Of a stretch of DNA of 49,340 nt, positions 13,997 through 22,525 are shown piece by piece. The position numbers and the translations under genes are program-made. Position 1 is the first letter of the stretch. Every line of letters begins with the position of its first letter. Below the pieces are notes generated by a model. It was not told where the DNA came from. It did no database searches and saw only the letters and a list, made by a program, of their open reading frames with translations. Origin of the DNA: CAITSH01 sp945892985 (GTDB taxonomy: Bacteria; Pseudomonadota; Gammaproteobacteria; Burkholderiales; SG8-39); assembly GCA_945892985.1 (NCBI GenBank), contig CAMDDU010000030.1:1-49340 (forward strand). Reading direction: 5' to 3'.

Positions 13997-15583
13997 ATGA
14001 GCATCCCCTCTTTCGACAATCCCTACCTCACCCTGCGCCGTCCAACGATGGCAAAGAACGTCGTCTCGACTTCGCAGCCACTGGCTTCAATTGCCGGCCT
14101 CTCGGCGCTGGCCGCCGGCGGCAACGCTGTGGACGCGGCGCTCACCACCGCCATCACACTGACGGTGGTCGAACCGATTTCCAACGGCGCCGGTAGCGAT
14201 GCCTTCGCGCTCATCTGGGACGGCAAAAAACTGCACGGCCTCAACGCCTCGGGCCGCTCGCCGGCGGCCTGGACGCCCGACTACTTCAAGGGCCAGAAAG
14301 CCATTCCGGCGCGCGGCTGGAATTCGGTCAGCGTTCCGGGGGCGGTGTCGGCGTGGGTCGAAATGTCCAGCCGCTTCGGCAAACTGCCGTTCGAAAAACT
14401 GTTCGAGCCGGCCATCCGCTACGCCAACGAGGGCTACCTCGTGTCACCTTTTGTGGCGACACGCTGGGCCTTCCAGGTGCCCGAACTCAAGGTCCAGCCC
14501 GGATTTGCCCAGGCCTTCATGCCCAATGGCCGCGCGCCGATGGCCGGTGAAAAATTTGTCTTTCCCGAACTGGGTAAGACACTGGAGAAAATCGCCGCGA
14601 CAAAAGGCAAGGCCTTTTACGAGGGTGAGCTCGCCGAGATGATCGCGGCGCATTCGGCCGCCTGCGGCGGCGCGATGACCAAGGCGGATCTCGCCGCCCA
14701 CACCCTCGACTGGGTCGAACCCATCAGCCAGAACTATCGCGACCTCACCGTGCACGAAATCCCGCCCAACGGGCAGGGCATCGTCTGCCTGATCGCCCTG
14801 GGAATACTGCAGCACTTCGATGTGGCCTCGTATCCGGTCGATTCAGCCCACAGCGTGCACCTGCAGATCGAGGCGGTGAAACTCGCCTTCGCTGATGCGC
14901 TGCGCTTTGTCGCCGATCCGAAGTTCATGCATACCACGCCGGCGGCACTGCTCGACCCGGACTACCTCAAGGCCCGCGCCAAACTGATAGACATGAAGCG
15001 CGCACAGGATTTCGGCCACGGCAAGCCACCGGGCGGGGGCACCATCTACCTCACCGCCGCCGATGCGGACGGCATGATGGTGTCGATGATCCAGTCCAAT
15101 TTTTCCGGCTTCGGTTCCGGGGTGGTCGTGCCTGGCACCGGCATCAGCCTGCAGAACCGCGGCTCGGGCCTGGTGCTCACGCCCGGCCATCCGAACGAAG
15201 TCGCTCCGAGCAAGAGGCCTTATCACACCATCATCCCGGGCTTTGTCACCAGGGCCGGCAAGGCCTTGATGAGCTTCGGCCTGATGGGCGGCACCATGCA
15301 ACCGCAAGGCCATGCACAGCTGATGGTGCGCATGGCCGACTACGGCCAGGGCCCGCAGGCCGCCATAGACGGCCCGCGTTTTCGCATCGTGCAGGGTATG
15401 GAAGTCAATTTCGAGGACTTCCCCAAGGCCGTGCTGCAAGACCTGGCGCAACGCGGGCACAAGGTGGTCGAACTCGAGCCCGGCTACATGGACTTCGGCT
15501 GCTCGCAAATAGCCTACAAGATCGATGACGGGTATATCGCGGCGAGTGACTCGCGACGCGACAGCCTGCCGGTGGGGTACTAA
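13997..15583 (+). CDS. Gamma-glutamyltransferase-like Ntn hydrolase, no signal peptide
   Basis: A 528-residue GGT superfamily member of the YwrD/cytoplasmic type. N-terminal AAGGNAVDAALTTAITLTVVEPISNGAGSDAF matches the large-subunit signature, and the autoprocessing Thr349 lies in GGGTIYLTAADADGMMVSM. Motifs after it differ from classical GGT: FSGFGSGVVVPGTGISLQNRG instead of the lid-loop and PRSSM region, and PSKRPYHTIIP. No signal peptide is present, so it should act in the cytoplasm, perhaps on gamma-glutamyl compounds or another amide; the substrate is unknown. AGGA precedes the ATG. It follows metY closely, suggesting co-transcription. Confidence 0.9.
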   Translation: MSIPSFDNPYLTLRRPTMAKNVVSTSQPLASIAGLSALAAGGNAVDAALTTAITLTVVEPISNGAGSDAFALIWDGKKLHGLNASGRSPAAWTPDYFKGQKAIPARGWNSVSVPGAVSAWVEMSSRFGKLPFEKLFEPAIRYANEGYLVSPFVATRWAFQVPELKVQPGFAQAFMPNGRAPMAGEKFVFPELGKTLEKIAATKGKAFYEGELAEMIAAHSAACGGAMTKADLAAHTLDWVEPISQNYRDLTVHEIPPNGQGIVCLIALGILQHFDVASYPVDSAHSVHLQIEAVKLAFADALRFVADPKFMHTTPAALLDPDYLKARAKLIDMKRAQDFGHGKPPGGGTIYLTAADADGMMVSMIQSNFSGFGSGVVVPGTGISLQNRGSGLVLTPGHPNEVAPSKRPYHTIIPGFVTRAGKALMSFGLMGGTMQPQGHAQLMVRMADYGQGPQAAIDGPRFRIVQGMEVNFEDFPKAVLQDLAQRGHKVVELEPGYMDFGCSQIAYKIDDGYIAASDSRRDSLPVGY

Positions 15584-15602
15584 ACCGCTAGACGCGCAGC
15601 AC

Positions 15603-16502
15603 TCAAGCGAGGTTCTTTTTAAAAAACGCGACGGTCCGCTCCCACGACAGCTTGGCCGCCGTCTCGCTGTAACGCGGCGTCGAATTATTGTGGAAGCCGT
15701 GCTGGGTGCCCGGATAAATGTAGGCCTGGTGCGACACGCCGGCCGCTTTCAGCGCAGCCTCATAGGCCGGCCACATGCCGTTGATGCCCGCGTCGTTCTC
15801 GGCATACTGGATTAGCAGCGACGCCTTGATTTTCGGCACGCTGGCGGTCGCCGCTGCAGCACCGTAGTAAGGCACGCCCGCCTGCAGGTCGGCGCCCAGC
15901 TCGGCGGCAAGGTAATTGGTGGTGCCACCACCCCAGCAAAATCCGGTCGCGCCCAGTTTGCCGGTAGAAAGCTTGTGCGCCTTCAGATAGCGCGCGCTGT
16001 TGAGCATGTCGATGCGCAGCCTCGCCTGATCGAGGCCCGCCTGCAGTGCGCGTCCATCATCGTCGTTGCCCGGATAGCCGCCAGCCGGGAACAGGCCGTC
16101 GGGGGCAAGCGCGACAAAGCCTTCCACTGCAGCGCGCCGCGCGACGTCTTCGACATAGGGATTCAAACCGCGATTTTCATGTATTACCAGCACCGCCGGG
16201 AACGGCCCCGAACCGGCCGGCTGCACCAGATAACCGCGCATCTGCCCGGAATTGCCGCCGGCCGAAGGATAGGTCACGTACTGTGCCTTGATGCGCGCGT
16301 CGGTGAACGAGATGGTCTGCGCCTGCGCATAGCGCGGCAGCAGCGCCTGCGCCATGATCAAGCCGCCGGCGACCAGCGCGCCGGAGCGGGCGAGAAACTC
16401 GCGCCGGTCGATGCGGCCGTGGCAGTACTCGTCATACAGGTCGAACACACGCTGGTCGATTTGCAGCTGGGTGACGGGTTCAGTCATGTTCACTTCAGTC
16501 AT
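15603..16502 (-). CDS. Dienelactone hydrolase family protein, Tat-type leader
   Basis: An alpha/beta hydrolase of about 299 residues. An N-terminal RIDRREFLARSGALVAGGLI resembles a twin-arginine leader, but it begins some 30 residues in, after a soluble stretch, as seen in other members of this exported subgroup. The Cys-Asp-His triad of dienelactone hydrolases is intact: Cys189 in GFCWGGG, Asp237 in YAENDAG and His268 in GTQHGFHN. Members open lactones or esters; the natural substrate here is not known. ATG at 16502 or 16487 are both possible. Convergent with the preceding gene (19 bases). Confidence 0.9.
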   Translation of the reverse strand: MTEVNMTEPVTQLQIDQRVFDLYDEYCHGRIDRREFLARSGALVAGGLIMAQALLPRYAQAQTISFTDARIKAQYVTYPSAGGNSGQMRGYLVQPAGSGPFPAVLVIHENRGLNPYVEDVARRAAVEGFVALAPDGLFPAGGYPGNDDDGRALQAGLDQARLRIDMLNSARYLKAHKLSTGKLGATGFCWGGGTTNYLAAELGADLQAGVPYYGAAAATASVPKIKASLLIQYAENDAGINGMWPAYEAALKAAGVSHQAYIYPGTQHGFHNNSTPRYSETAAKLSWERTVAFFKKNLA

Positions 16503-16613
16503 GTTCACGATAGTCGCTCCCTTTGGCAGCCAGCCTGGCAAACATACCACTCTGAAAATCCATTAGGCCTGACGGTCGTTTCAAAATATATGCTTGGAAT
16601 CGACCAGGCCGGC

Positions 16614-17336
16614 TCACCCGCCGGCAACCATGCGTAATCCCGGCATACATGATGCCGACAGACCCTCGCGCATGCGCTCGATAAGTACCCGTTTATTCTC
16701 GCGGCTACGGTAGGCGTGCTCCCGCAACAGCCCCTCCGCGCGCTCGCCTTCACTGCGCTCGAGCGCCTGCAGCAGGCTGCGATGGTCCTCATGGGCGCGC
16801 CGCATCAATTCGATGTCGTAGACGGTGGCGCTAAACGTCAGCGCCGCGGCCGCCGCCATAGGGATGCGTTCGTTCTGACGCAACGCGGCCTCAATAGCCG
16901 AATTGCCCGAGGCGATAACGATCGCCCAGTGGAACCGCATATTCATGGCGGCCCAGCGCTCGGTGACCGAGCCTCCTTCCAGCGAATGTCCGAACATCGC
17001 ATCGCCCTCCTCGATGCATCCCTGAAGCGTGGCTCGCACATCGCCTGACAAGCCGCGCTGCGCGACAATCCGCGCAGCCATGCCCTCGAGCACGCCGCGA
17101 ACGTCGATTGCATTGGAGATCTCCTCCATCGTGAATTCGCGCACCCGGTAGCCACGGGTCAGGCGCTCAAGCAGGCCCTCCTTTTCCAGTTCAGCCAGCG
17201 CTAGGCGCAACGGTGTGCGCGAAACGCCCAGACGTGCGGCGAACGGAATTTCGACAATACGCTCGTTGGGCTCGAGTTCACCGGACAGGATCATTTCCCT
17301 GAGTCTGATCGAAACTGTCTCGATGCGCGAGGCCAT
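16614..17336 (-). CDS. GntR family regulator, FCD domain
   Basis: A 240-residue regulator. The N-terminal winged helix (about residues 5-70) shows RIETVSIRLREMILSGELEPNERIVE and ARLGVSRTPLRLALAELEKEGLL. The C-terminal part is an all-helical FCD ligand domain with FHWAIVIASGN and a later HEDHRSLLQALE carrying histidines suited to metal or carboxylate binding. It lies 5 bases after the Bug protein gene in the same operon. Probable operators are the two ATTGCATGCAAT copies in the divergent region at 19408-19482. It likely responds to an organic acid handled by the neighbouring genes. Confidence 0.9.
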   Translation of the reverse strand: MASRIETVSIRLREMILSGELEPNERIVEIPFAARLGVSRTPLRLALAELEKEGLLERLTRGYRVREFTMEEISNAIDVRGVLEGMAARIVAQRGLSGDVRATLQGCIEEGDAMFGHSLEGGSVTERWAAMNMRFHWAIVIASGNSAIEAALRQNERIPMAAAAALTFSATVYDIELMRRAHEDHRSLLQALERSEGERAEGLLREHAYRSRENKRVLIERMREGLSASCMPGLRMVAGG

Positions 17337-17341
17337 GCTTT

Positions 17342-18328
17342 TTACTCGGCCTTGATCTTTGCCGCATTGATCAGTTCGGTCAGCTTGATAATTTCGCTCG
17401 CCATGAAGGGCTTGAATTCCACTGGGCCCATGGGCGCAACCACAACGCCCGATGCCGTCACCTTCGCCTTGACCTCCGGATTCGCAAGTATGGACAGCAC
17501 AGCTTCTGCAATAATGTTGACGATGGCCGTGGGGGTGTTCGCCGGCGCCAGCAGCGAGAACCAGCCGGCGAGTTCGAATCCGGGCAGACCCGACTCCGCC
17601 ATGGTCGGGACCTCGGGCAGCACCTCAACCCGGGTCGATGTCGTTACGGCGATCGCCTTAAGCTTGCCGCTGCGGACCTGGGGCATCGCAGCCGTGAGTC
17701 CGGTGAACGCAAGCGCCGTGCTACCGTTCAGCACACCGATAATCGCAGGCGCATCGCCTTTATAGGGAATGTGAGTCAAACCCGCCTTCGAGCGAAGGTT
17801 GAAGTATTCGCCCGAAAGGTGGGGGGTTCCCGCTGTGCCCGATGTGCCGAAGTGGACCTTCCCCGGATTGCGTTTAGCGTAGTCGATCAACTCTATGACA
17901 TTCGAAGCCGGGAACGCTGGATTCGCGACAAGAATGATAGGCCCGTCGCCGATCTTGACCACGGGCACGAAATCCTTTTGTAGGTCGTAAGGCAGGTTCG
18001 GAAACAGCCCTGGGTGGGCGGCGAACGTCGACGAAGCAAGCAGAAGCGTGTAACCGTCTGCCGGCGCCTTGGCCACCGCAAGACCACCTATGGTGGCCCC
18101 CCCGCCAGGCCGGTTCTCAACCACCACCTGCTGGTTCCAGCGCGCGCCAAGTTCCTGCGCGAGCACCCGAGCCACAATGTCATTCGGACCTCCGGGGGCG
18201 TACGGCACGACGATGCGTATGAGTTTTTCCGGGTAGGCGGCGCCCGCCGGCGACAGGCCCCCCAGGGCAAGCATACCGGCACCCAGCAGCAGCAAAGCGC
18301 GCAGCATTGAAGCAATCGATCCGTTCAT
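17342..18328 (-). CDS. Bug-type solute-binding protein (TTT family)
   Basis: A 328-residue periplasmic binding protein with a signal peptide (LLLLGAGMLALGGLSPAGAA). Bug motifs: YPEKLIRIVVPYAPGGPNDIVARVLA, NRPGGGATIGG, ADGYTLLLASSTFAAHP and LTHIPYKGDAPA. Bugs bind carboxylates such as citrate, aromatic acids or nicotinamide and pass them to TctAB-type permeases; no tctA or tctB is in the window, so it is an orphan. GAGGAG lies before ATG 18328. It sits between the epimerase and the GntR gene. It is a paralogue of the protein at 32606. Confidence 0.93.
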   Translation of the reverse strand: MNGSIASMLRALLLLGAGMLALGGLSPAGAAYPEKLIRIVVPYAPGGPNDIVARVLAQELGARWNQQVVVENRPGGGATIGGLAVAKAPADGYTLLLASSTFAAHPGLFPNLPYDLQKDFVPVVKIGDGPIILVANPAFPASNVIELIDYAKRNPGKVHFGTSGTAGTPHLSGEYFNLRSKAGLTHIPYKGDAPAIIGVLNGSTALAFTGLTAAMPQVRSGKLKAIAVTTSTRVEVLPEVPTMAESGLPGFELAGWFSLLAPANTPTAIVNIIAEAVLSILANPEVKAKVTASGVVVAPMGPVEFKPFMASEIIKLTELINAAKIKAE

Positions 18329-18374
18329 GTTTTCTCCTCTTTTGGTTGTTGCAGATTCCGGCAGTTGGGGCAAT

Positions 18375-19349
18375 TCACCGATTATAGGGAGGCAGGCCGA
18401 GCAGTTTCATCTTTTCGATGTAATCACCCACCGCCGAATCAAGGTTGAAACGCGGCACAAAACCCAGGTCTTCCTTCGCACGGCTGTTGTCCAGAACGCC
18501 GGCGTAGTTGACGCCCGAATCGATGTAATCGAGGCCGGGTGCGATCTCAATGTCCGCTCCCGGCACGTGCTTGCGCACCGCTGCGGCAAGGTCGTGCAAT
18601 GTAGTACCGCAAGAATGGGATATGTTGTATTCGGTGTAGCGCGGCTTAGAATGCAGCGCCGCCGTAACCACCGCCTCGGCAACGTCGTCGGCATAAATAA
18701 CATCATCGCGCTGATCGCCGCCGCGCGCGATGCGGACCGGTTCGCCGTGTAGCGGCGCCTCGATGATGCGGCTCAGAATGGCGAATTTCTTGTGTCGCAC
18801 AGTCTTGCCAGGTCCGAAAATGGTGGCAAAGCGCAGCGCCACGAACTCCATACCGAACTGGTCGGCATAACATCTGCCCATGCCCTCGCTGGAAACCTTA
18901 CACACATCGTAAACATGCACAGGCCGCAGCGGATGGTCCTCTTTCACAGGCTTGTACACCGGATGTGCCGCGTCACCCTCGAGCGCGCCGTAAACGGCGC
19001 GCGAACTGGTGAAAACAAAACGGCGTATCCCCCCCTTGCGCGCCGCCTCGAGCAGTTGCACTGTGGCGTAGGCATTGACGCGGAACACGCCGACCGGGTC
19101 GTCCGGATGCCCCACCATAGCCGCAAGGTGGACGATGCAACTGACACCATGCTGCTTGATCGTTCGCGCCACAAGATCCTCGTCGGACACGCTGCCCTGG
19201 ACGAACACGATGCGCTTTTCATAGTCGGGGCCAATCAATGAAAAATCGGCGCGCGCATCAAGTACGACCGGCGTGAACCCGCGGTCAGCCAGTTTCTTGG
19301 TTACCCAGGAACCATTGACCCCCAGACCGCCGGTGACGAGTATGTTCAT
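18375..19349 (-). CDS. NAD-dependent epimerase/dehydratase family protein
   Basis: A 324-residue extended SDR. The N-terminal Rossmann motif is TGGLGVNGSWVTKKLADRG, followed by the acidic LDARAD that selects NAD, HLAAMVGHPDDP, the conserved Ser in FTSSRAVYG, and Tyr-Lys in VYDVCKVSSEG, so the catalytic triad is present. Sugar epimerase-like members are common, but in this catabolic setting it may oxidise or dehydrate a pathway intermediate; the substrate is unknown. First gene of the operon leading leftwards, starting 60 bases from the first GntR-type operator. Confidence 0.88.
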   Translation of the reverse strand: MNILVTGGLGVNGSWVTKKLADRGFTPVVLDARADFSLIGPDYEKRIVFVQGSVSDEDLVARTIKQHGVSCIVHLAAMVGHPDDPVGVFRVNAYATVQLLEAARKGGIRRFVFTSSRAVYGALEGDAAHPVYKPVKEDHPLRPVHVYDVCKVSSEGMGRCYADQFGMEFVALRFATIFGPGKTVRHKKFAILSRIIEAPLHGEPVRIARGGDQRDDVIYADDVAEAVVTAALHSKPRYTEYNISHSCGTTLHDLAAAVRKHVPGADIEIAPGLDYIDSGVNYAGVLDNSRAKEDLGFVPRFNLDSAVGDYIEKMKLLGLPPYNR

Positions 19350-19407
19350 TGACTGCTTCCCATAAAGAAGGCTTTTGAAAGACAAAAGCGACATTGACGG
19401 TGATTTT

Positions 19408-19421
19408 TATTGCATGCAATA
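19408..19421. promoter_or_regulatory. GntR-type operator, copy 1
   Basis: TATTGCATGCAATA, a perfect 14-base palindrome, in the divergent promoter region of the epimerase and NicX/M29-like genes. The form ATTG-CATG-CAAT resembles FCD-type GntR sites. The same 12-base core recurs 62 bases away. Confidence 0.65.
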
Positions 19422-19470
19422 CTAGGTTTAAATGATAATGATAGTCAATAAACGATAGAAATTATTAAAA

Positions 19471-19482
19471 ATTGCATGCAAT
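19471..19482. promoter_or_regulatory. GntR-type operator, copy 2
   Basis: ATTGCATGCAAT, identical to the core of copy 1. The AT-rich DNA between the two copies probably holds the divergent promoters, so one regulator could control both directions. Confidence 0.65.
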
Positions 19483-19536
19483 AACATCACTGCCAGCATC
19501 ACTTGCGACCACGCTGCATTTACGATTGGAGACAAT

Positions 19537-20709
19537 ATGGACATGAACCCCCAAGGCAACGACCCGATCAAGTATGTCGGCATGCCTCCCGCACTGAACC
19601 CCTCGATCACCGACACCAAGCACTGGTTTCAGGCGCTGGACAACTTCTGCCGCTTCATGGCGATCCGCCAAGGCGACCGCGTACTGATGCTGACAGACCC
19701 GCTACTCGATCCGCGCGTCATCGATGCCTTTACCGGCCTCGCCGCGTCGCGCGGCGCAACGCTGAGCGTCTACATGGCGCCGAACACGCAACTCCCAGGC
19801 ATCCCGGAGGAACTCAAGCCGCTGATCCAACAGGCAAGCTTTATCGTTTCAACCTGGTTCTGCTCTATCGAGGACCCGTTCAACGTAGCCATGCGCAAGG
19901 CCGGCCAGCGCTGGGTAAAAATCACCTATTTTCGCGACCTCGACCTACTCAAAACACCGCAGGCGCGCTTTCCGGTCGAACTCGTCAGCGAGATCATCCG
20001 CGCAACGGAGCGCCGCATCCCCAAGGACTGCGACTTTGAATTGAAATTTTCGGATGAGCGCGGCAGCGACCTGCGCATTCCCTACACCAAAGTCATGCGC
20101 GACACCATGTACGCGGGACTGCGCTGGCAGGGCAAAATTTCCGCGGCGGAGCCAGGCTGCTATGCGCACTACCTGCCCACGCACGGCCCGAATTTCTGGG
20201 ACAGTACAGCCATGAAGGACAGCCCCGATACCCCGCTAAAGATCGATGGCATCCTCTACCCGCAATGGGCGATCGGATTCCCCCATCCGTTCATCGAAAA
20301 GATCTCCGTCGTATTCAAGGACAAGTTCGTGACCGAGGTTCGCGGCGAGTCACAGGACGCGAAGATCCTGCGTGAGATGCTGAAGGGCGGCCGCCTGATC
20401 GAAGGGGGCGGATGCGGCTTCAATCCTAAGGCGCCTCGCCATACGGTTTACCCGGCAGGATCCAACTCGCCAGGTGCGTTGCACTTTGGCATCGACCTTG
20501 CTAAACCGAGCGACTACATCCGCCGCGTCATGCCCAACTGGGAAGAGCCCCCGATCCACCAAGATCTTATCGTCCTGGACGGGACGGTGACCGCAGGCAA
20601 CACCACGGTCATCGACAAGGGGTTCCTGATGGCGCTGCGCGATCCTGCCGTGGTGGAGATGGCACGCCAGTTCGGCGACCCGCTCGAACTGCTCGAAGGC
20701 CAAGTCTAG
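19537..20709 (+). CDS. NicX/M29-like metalloprotein (dihydroxypyridine dioxygenase or aminopeptidase fold)
   Basis: A 390-residue protein distantly like M29 aminopeptidases and NicX, the Fe-dependent 2,5-dihydroxypyridine 5,6-dioxygenase built on that fold. Possible ligands: Glu289 in RLIEGGGCGFNPKA, His316 in GALHFGID, and the HxD pair His341/Asp343 in PPIHQDLIVLDG. NicX has His at the position near Gly290 here, so it is neither a clear NicX nor a clear peptidase. The C-terminus (IDKGFLMALRDPAVVEMA) is repeated as a fossil at 37816. It starts a plus-strand operon with an SDR and an MDR. Assignment to the superfamily is moderate; reaction unknown. Confidence 0.65.
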   Translation: MDMNPQGNDPIKYVGMPPALNPSITDTKHWFQALDNFCRFMAIRQGDRVLMLTDPLLDPRVIDAFTGLAASRGATLSVYMAPNTQLPGIPEELKPLIQQASFIVSTWFCSIEDPFNVAMRKAGQRWVKITYFRDLDLLKTPQARFPVELVSEIIRATERRIPKDCDFELKFSDERGSDLRIPYTKVMRDTMYAGLRWQGKISAAEPGCYAHYLPTHGPNFWDSTAMKDSPDTPLKIDGILYPQWAIGFPHPFIEKISVVFKDKFVTEVRGESQDAKILREMLKGGRLIEGGGCGFNPKAPRHTVYPAGSNSPGALHFGIDLAKPSDYIRRVMPNWEEPPIHQDLIVLDGTVTAGNTTVIDKGFLMALRDPAVVEMARQFGDPLELLEGQV

Positions 20710-20711
20710 GC

Positions 20712-21524
20712 ATGACCCGTACCTCGGTCGATGATGAAGGCTTCACCGGCAAGACTGCCATCATCACCGGCGGCGGCGCCGCGGGCGACGGCGTAGGCAA
20801 CGGCCGCGCGGCCTGTATCCTGCTCGCACGCCGCGGCGTACGCGTGCTGGTGGTGGACCGCCAATTCGCACTCGCCGAAACAACCGTGAAGATGATCGTC
20901 GGTGAAGGCGGCGAGGCGGTGGCCCTCGAAACGGACGTCACCGATGAAGCAGGCTGCAAAACCATGGTCGATGAGGCGCTACGCCACTTCGGTCGGCTCG
21001 ATTTCCTGGTCAACAACGTCGGCATCGGCAGCAAGGGGGCGGTGACCGAGGAGTCAACGGCCGACTGGCAGCGCGTGCTGCGCGTCAACCTCGATTCGAT
21101 GTTCCTGTCCTCGAAGTACGCCATCCCCGCCATCATCAAGACCGCCGGTGGTGGCGCCATAGTAAACATCTCATCGATTTCCGCGCTTCGCCCTCGCGGC
21201 ATGACCTCCTACGCCACAACCAAGGGCGCGGTGATCTCGCTGACGCGCGCTATGGCGGTGGATCACGGCCGCGACCATATCAGGGTCAACTGCGTTCTGC
21301 CGGGCGCCGTCTACACGCCGCTGTCCTACGGCTCAGGCATGAGCGCCGCGGCACGCGAGCAACGGCGCAAGGCGTCGGTCCTGGGAATAGAGGGCACCGG
21401 GTGGGATGTCGGACAGGCCGTACGTTTCATGCTCTCGGAACAAGCCTGTTTCATCACCGGACAGGTACTGGTCGTCGACGGCGGCATGACGCTGGTCGGC
21501 CCGTCACGGGACCACAACTCATGA
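20712..21524 (+). CDS. Short-chain dehydrogenase/reductase
   Basis: A 270-residue classical SDR. Cofactor loop TGGGAAGDGVGNGRA is a longer than usual glycine loop; then NNVG, the catalytic Ser in VNISSISALRP and YATTK with the Tyr and Lys. VDGGMTLVGP closes the fold. Oxidises or reduces an alcohol/keto group of an unknown pathway intermediate. It starts 2 bases after the NicX/M29-like stop and overlaps the next gene by ATGA, so the three are one operon. Confidence 0.92.
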   Translation: MTRTSVDDEGFTGKTAIITGGGAAGDGVGNGRAACILLARRGVRVLVVDRQFALAETTVKMIVGEGGEAVALETDVTDEAGCKTMVDEALRHFGRLDFLVNNVGIGSKGAVTEESTADWQRVLRVNLDSMFLSSKYAIPAIIKTAGGGAIVNISSISALRPRGMTSYATTKGAVISLTRAMAVDHGRDHIRVNCVLPGAVYTPLSYGSGMSAAAREQRRKASVLGIEGTGWDVGQAVRFMLSEQACFITGQVLVVDGGMTLVGPSRDHNS

Positions 21525-22504
21525 GCGCTCTGCCCCGGAGCATCCGGGCCGTGGCACCCACCGGGCCTGGCGGCCCCGAAGTCTTGCAGTTGCAAGAGCG
21601 CCCGTTACCCCCCCTCGCATCTGGACAGGTGCTGATAAAGGTGGGCTATGCGGGCGTCAACCGCCATGACTGCACACAACGCAAGCGCGGCACCCCGCCG
21701 CCAGGCGCCACCGACGTGTTCGGCCTTGAGGTATCGGGCACCATCGTTGCAGCAAGCGCGGATGTTCCAGGCACCCGCATAGGTCAGCGCGTCTGCGCGC
21801 TGATCAACGGCGGCGGCTATGCCGATTACTGCGTCGCCGAAGCAGCGCTCGCCCTCGAGTATCCGGCCAGTCTATCGGAAGCCGAAGCAGCGGCTCTGCC
21901 CGAGGCACTGTTCACGTTCTGGTTCAACGTCTTCGAACTGGGCGGCCTCAAGGCCGACCAGTGGCTGCTGGTTCACGGTGGCACCAGCGGCGTCGCCAGC
22001 CTAGGCATTCAAGTAGCGAAAACTCTGGGTGCGCGTGTCGCGGTCACAGGAGGCACGGAAGCCAAATGCACGGCTTGCCGCAAATTGGGGGCCGATCTCG
22101 TGATCAATTACCGTGAATCCGATTTTGTCGAAGCCATGAAGCAGGTGGGCGGCGCCAACGTAATCCTCGACCAAGTGGGCGGCCTCTACGCGCAACGGAA
22201 TATCGACGCGCTAGCCATGGACGGCAAGCTCGTGCACCTGACCAGCGCACAAACGCCGACCTTCTCGGCAACACTCGAATCGATTTCGCGCAAGCGCGCG
22301 GTGGTGACCAGTTCGATGATGCGTCCGCTGGAATTACCGCGCAAGATAGCCGTCGCTCGGCAATTGCTGGACCAGGTCTGGCCGCTGCTGGGCAAGGGCA
22401 TCCGGCCTCTTATCGATTCGATACATACCCTGGAAGAGGCGGCCCTGGCGCATGCACGCATGGATTCGGGCGTCCATGCCGGGAAAATACTGCTCAGGCC
22501 GTAA
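21521..22504 (+). CDS. Quinone oxidoreductase-like MDR protein
   Basis: A 327-residue zinc-free medium-chain dehydrogenase. Motifs: AVAPTGPGGPEVLQLQERPLP, VGYAGVNRHDCTQRKG-like region (N and D in place of Zn ligands), GLEVSGTIVAA, and the NADPH motif VHGGTSGVASLGIQVAK. Such enzymes reduce quinones or enones with NADPH. ATG 21521 overlaps the SDR stop. It converges on the long minus-strand operon with a 21-base gap and no clear terminator. Confidence 0.92.
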   Translation: MSALPRSIRAVAPTGPGGPEVLQLQERPLPPLASGQVLIKVGYAGVNRHDCTQRKRGTPPPGATDVFGLEVSGTIVAASADVPGTRIGQRVCALINGGGYADYCVAEAALALEYPASLSEAEAAALPEALFTFWFNVFELGGLKADQWLLVHGGTSGVASLGIQVAKTLGARVAVTGGTEAKCTACRKLGADLVINYRESDFVEAMKQVGGANVILDQVGGLYAQRNIDALAMDGKLVHLTSAQTPTFSATLESISRKRAVVTSSMMRPLELPRKIAVARQLLDQVWPLLGKGIRPLIDSIHTLEEAALAHARMDSGVHAGKILLRP

Positions 22505-22525
22505 CCGGCCTGAAAGCTGTTGCAG

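Noticed and set aside
16503..16613. A regulatory palindrome or GntR site near the DLH and GntR genes
   Set aside because: Looked for ATTGCATGCAAT-like sequence in this gap; only a loose ATATATGC match was found, not convincing.
19428..19619. A 63-codon minus-strand frame in the divergent region
   Set aside because: It crosses operator copy 2 and runs into the NicX/M29-like gene on the other strand; no ribosome site.
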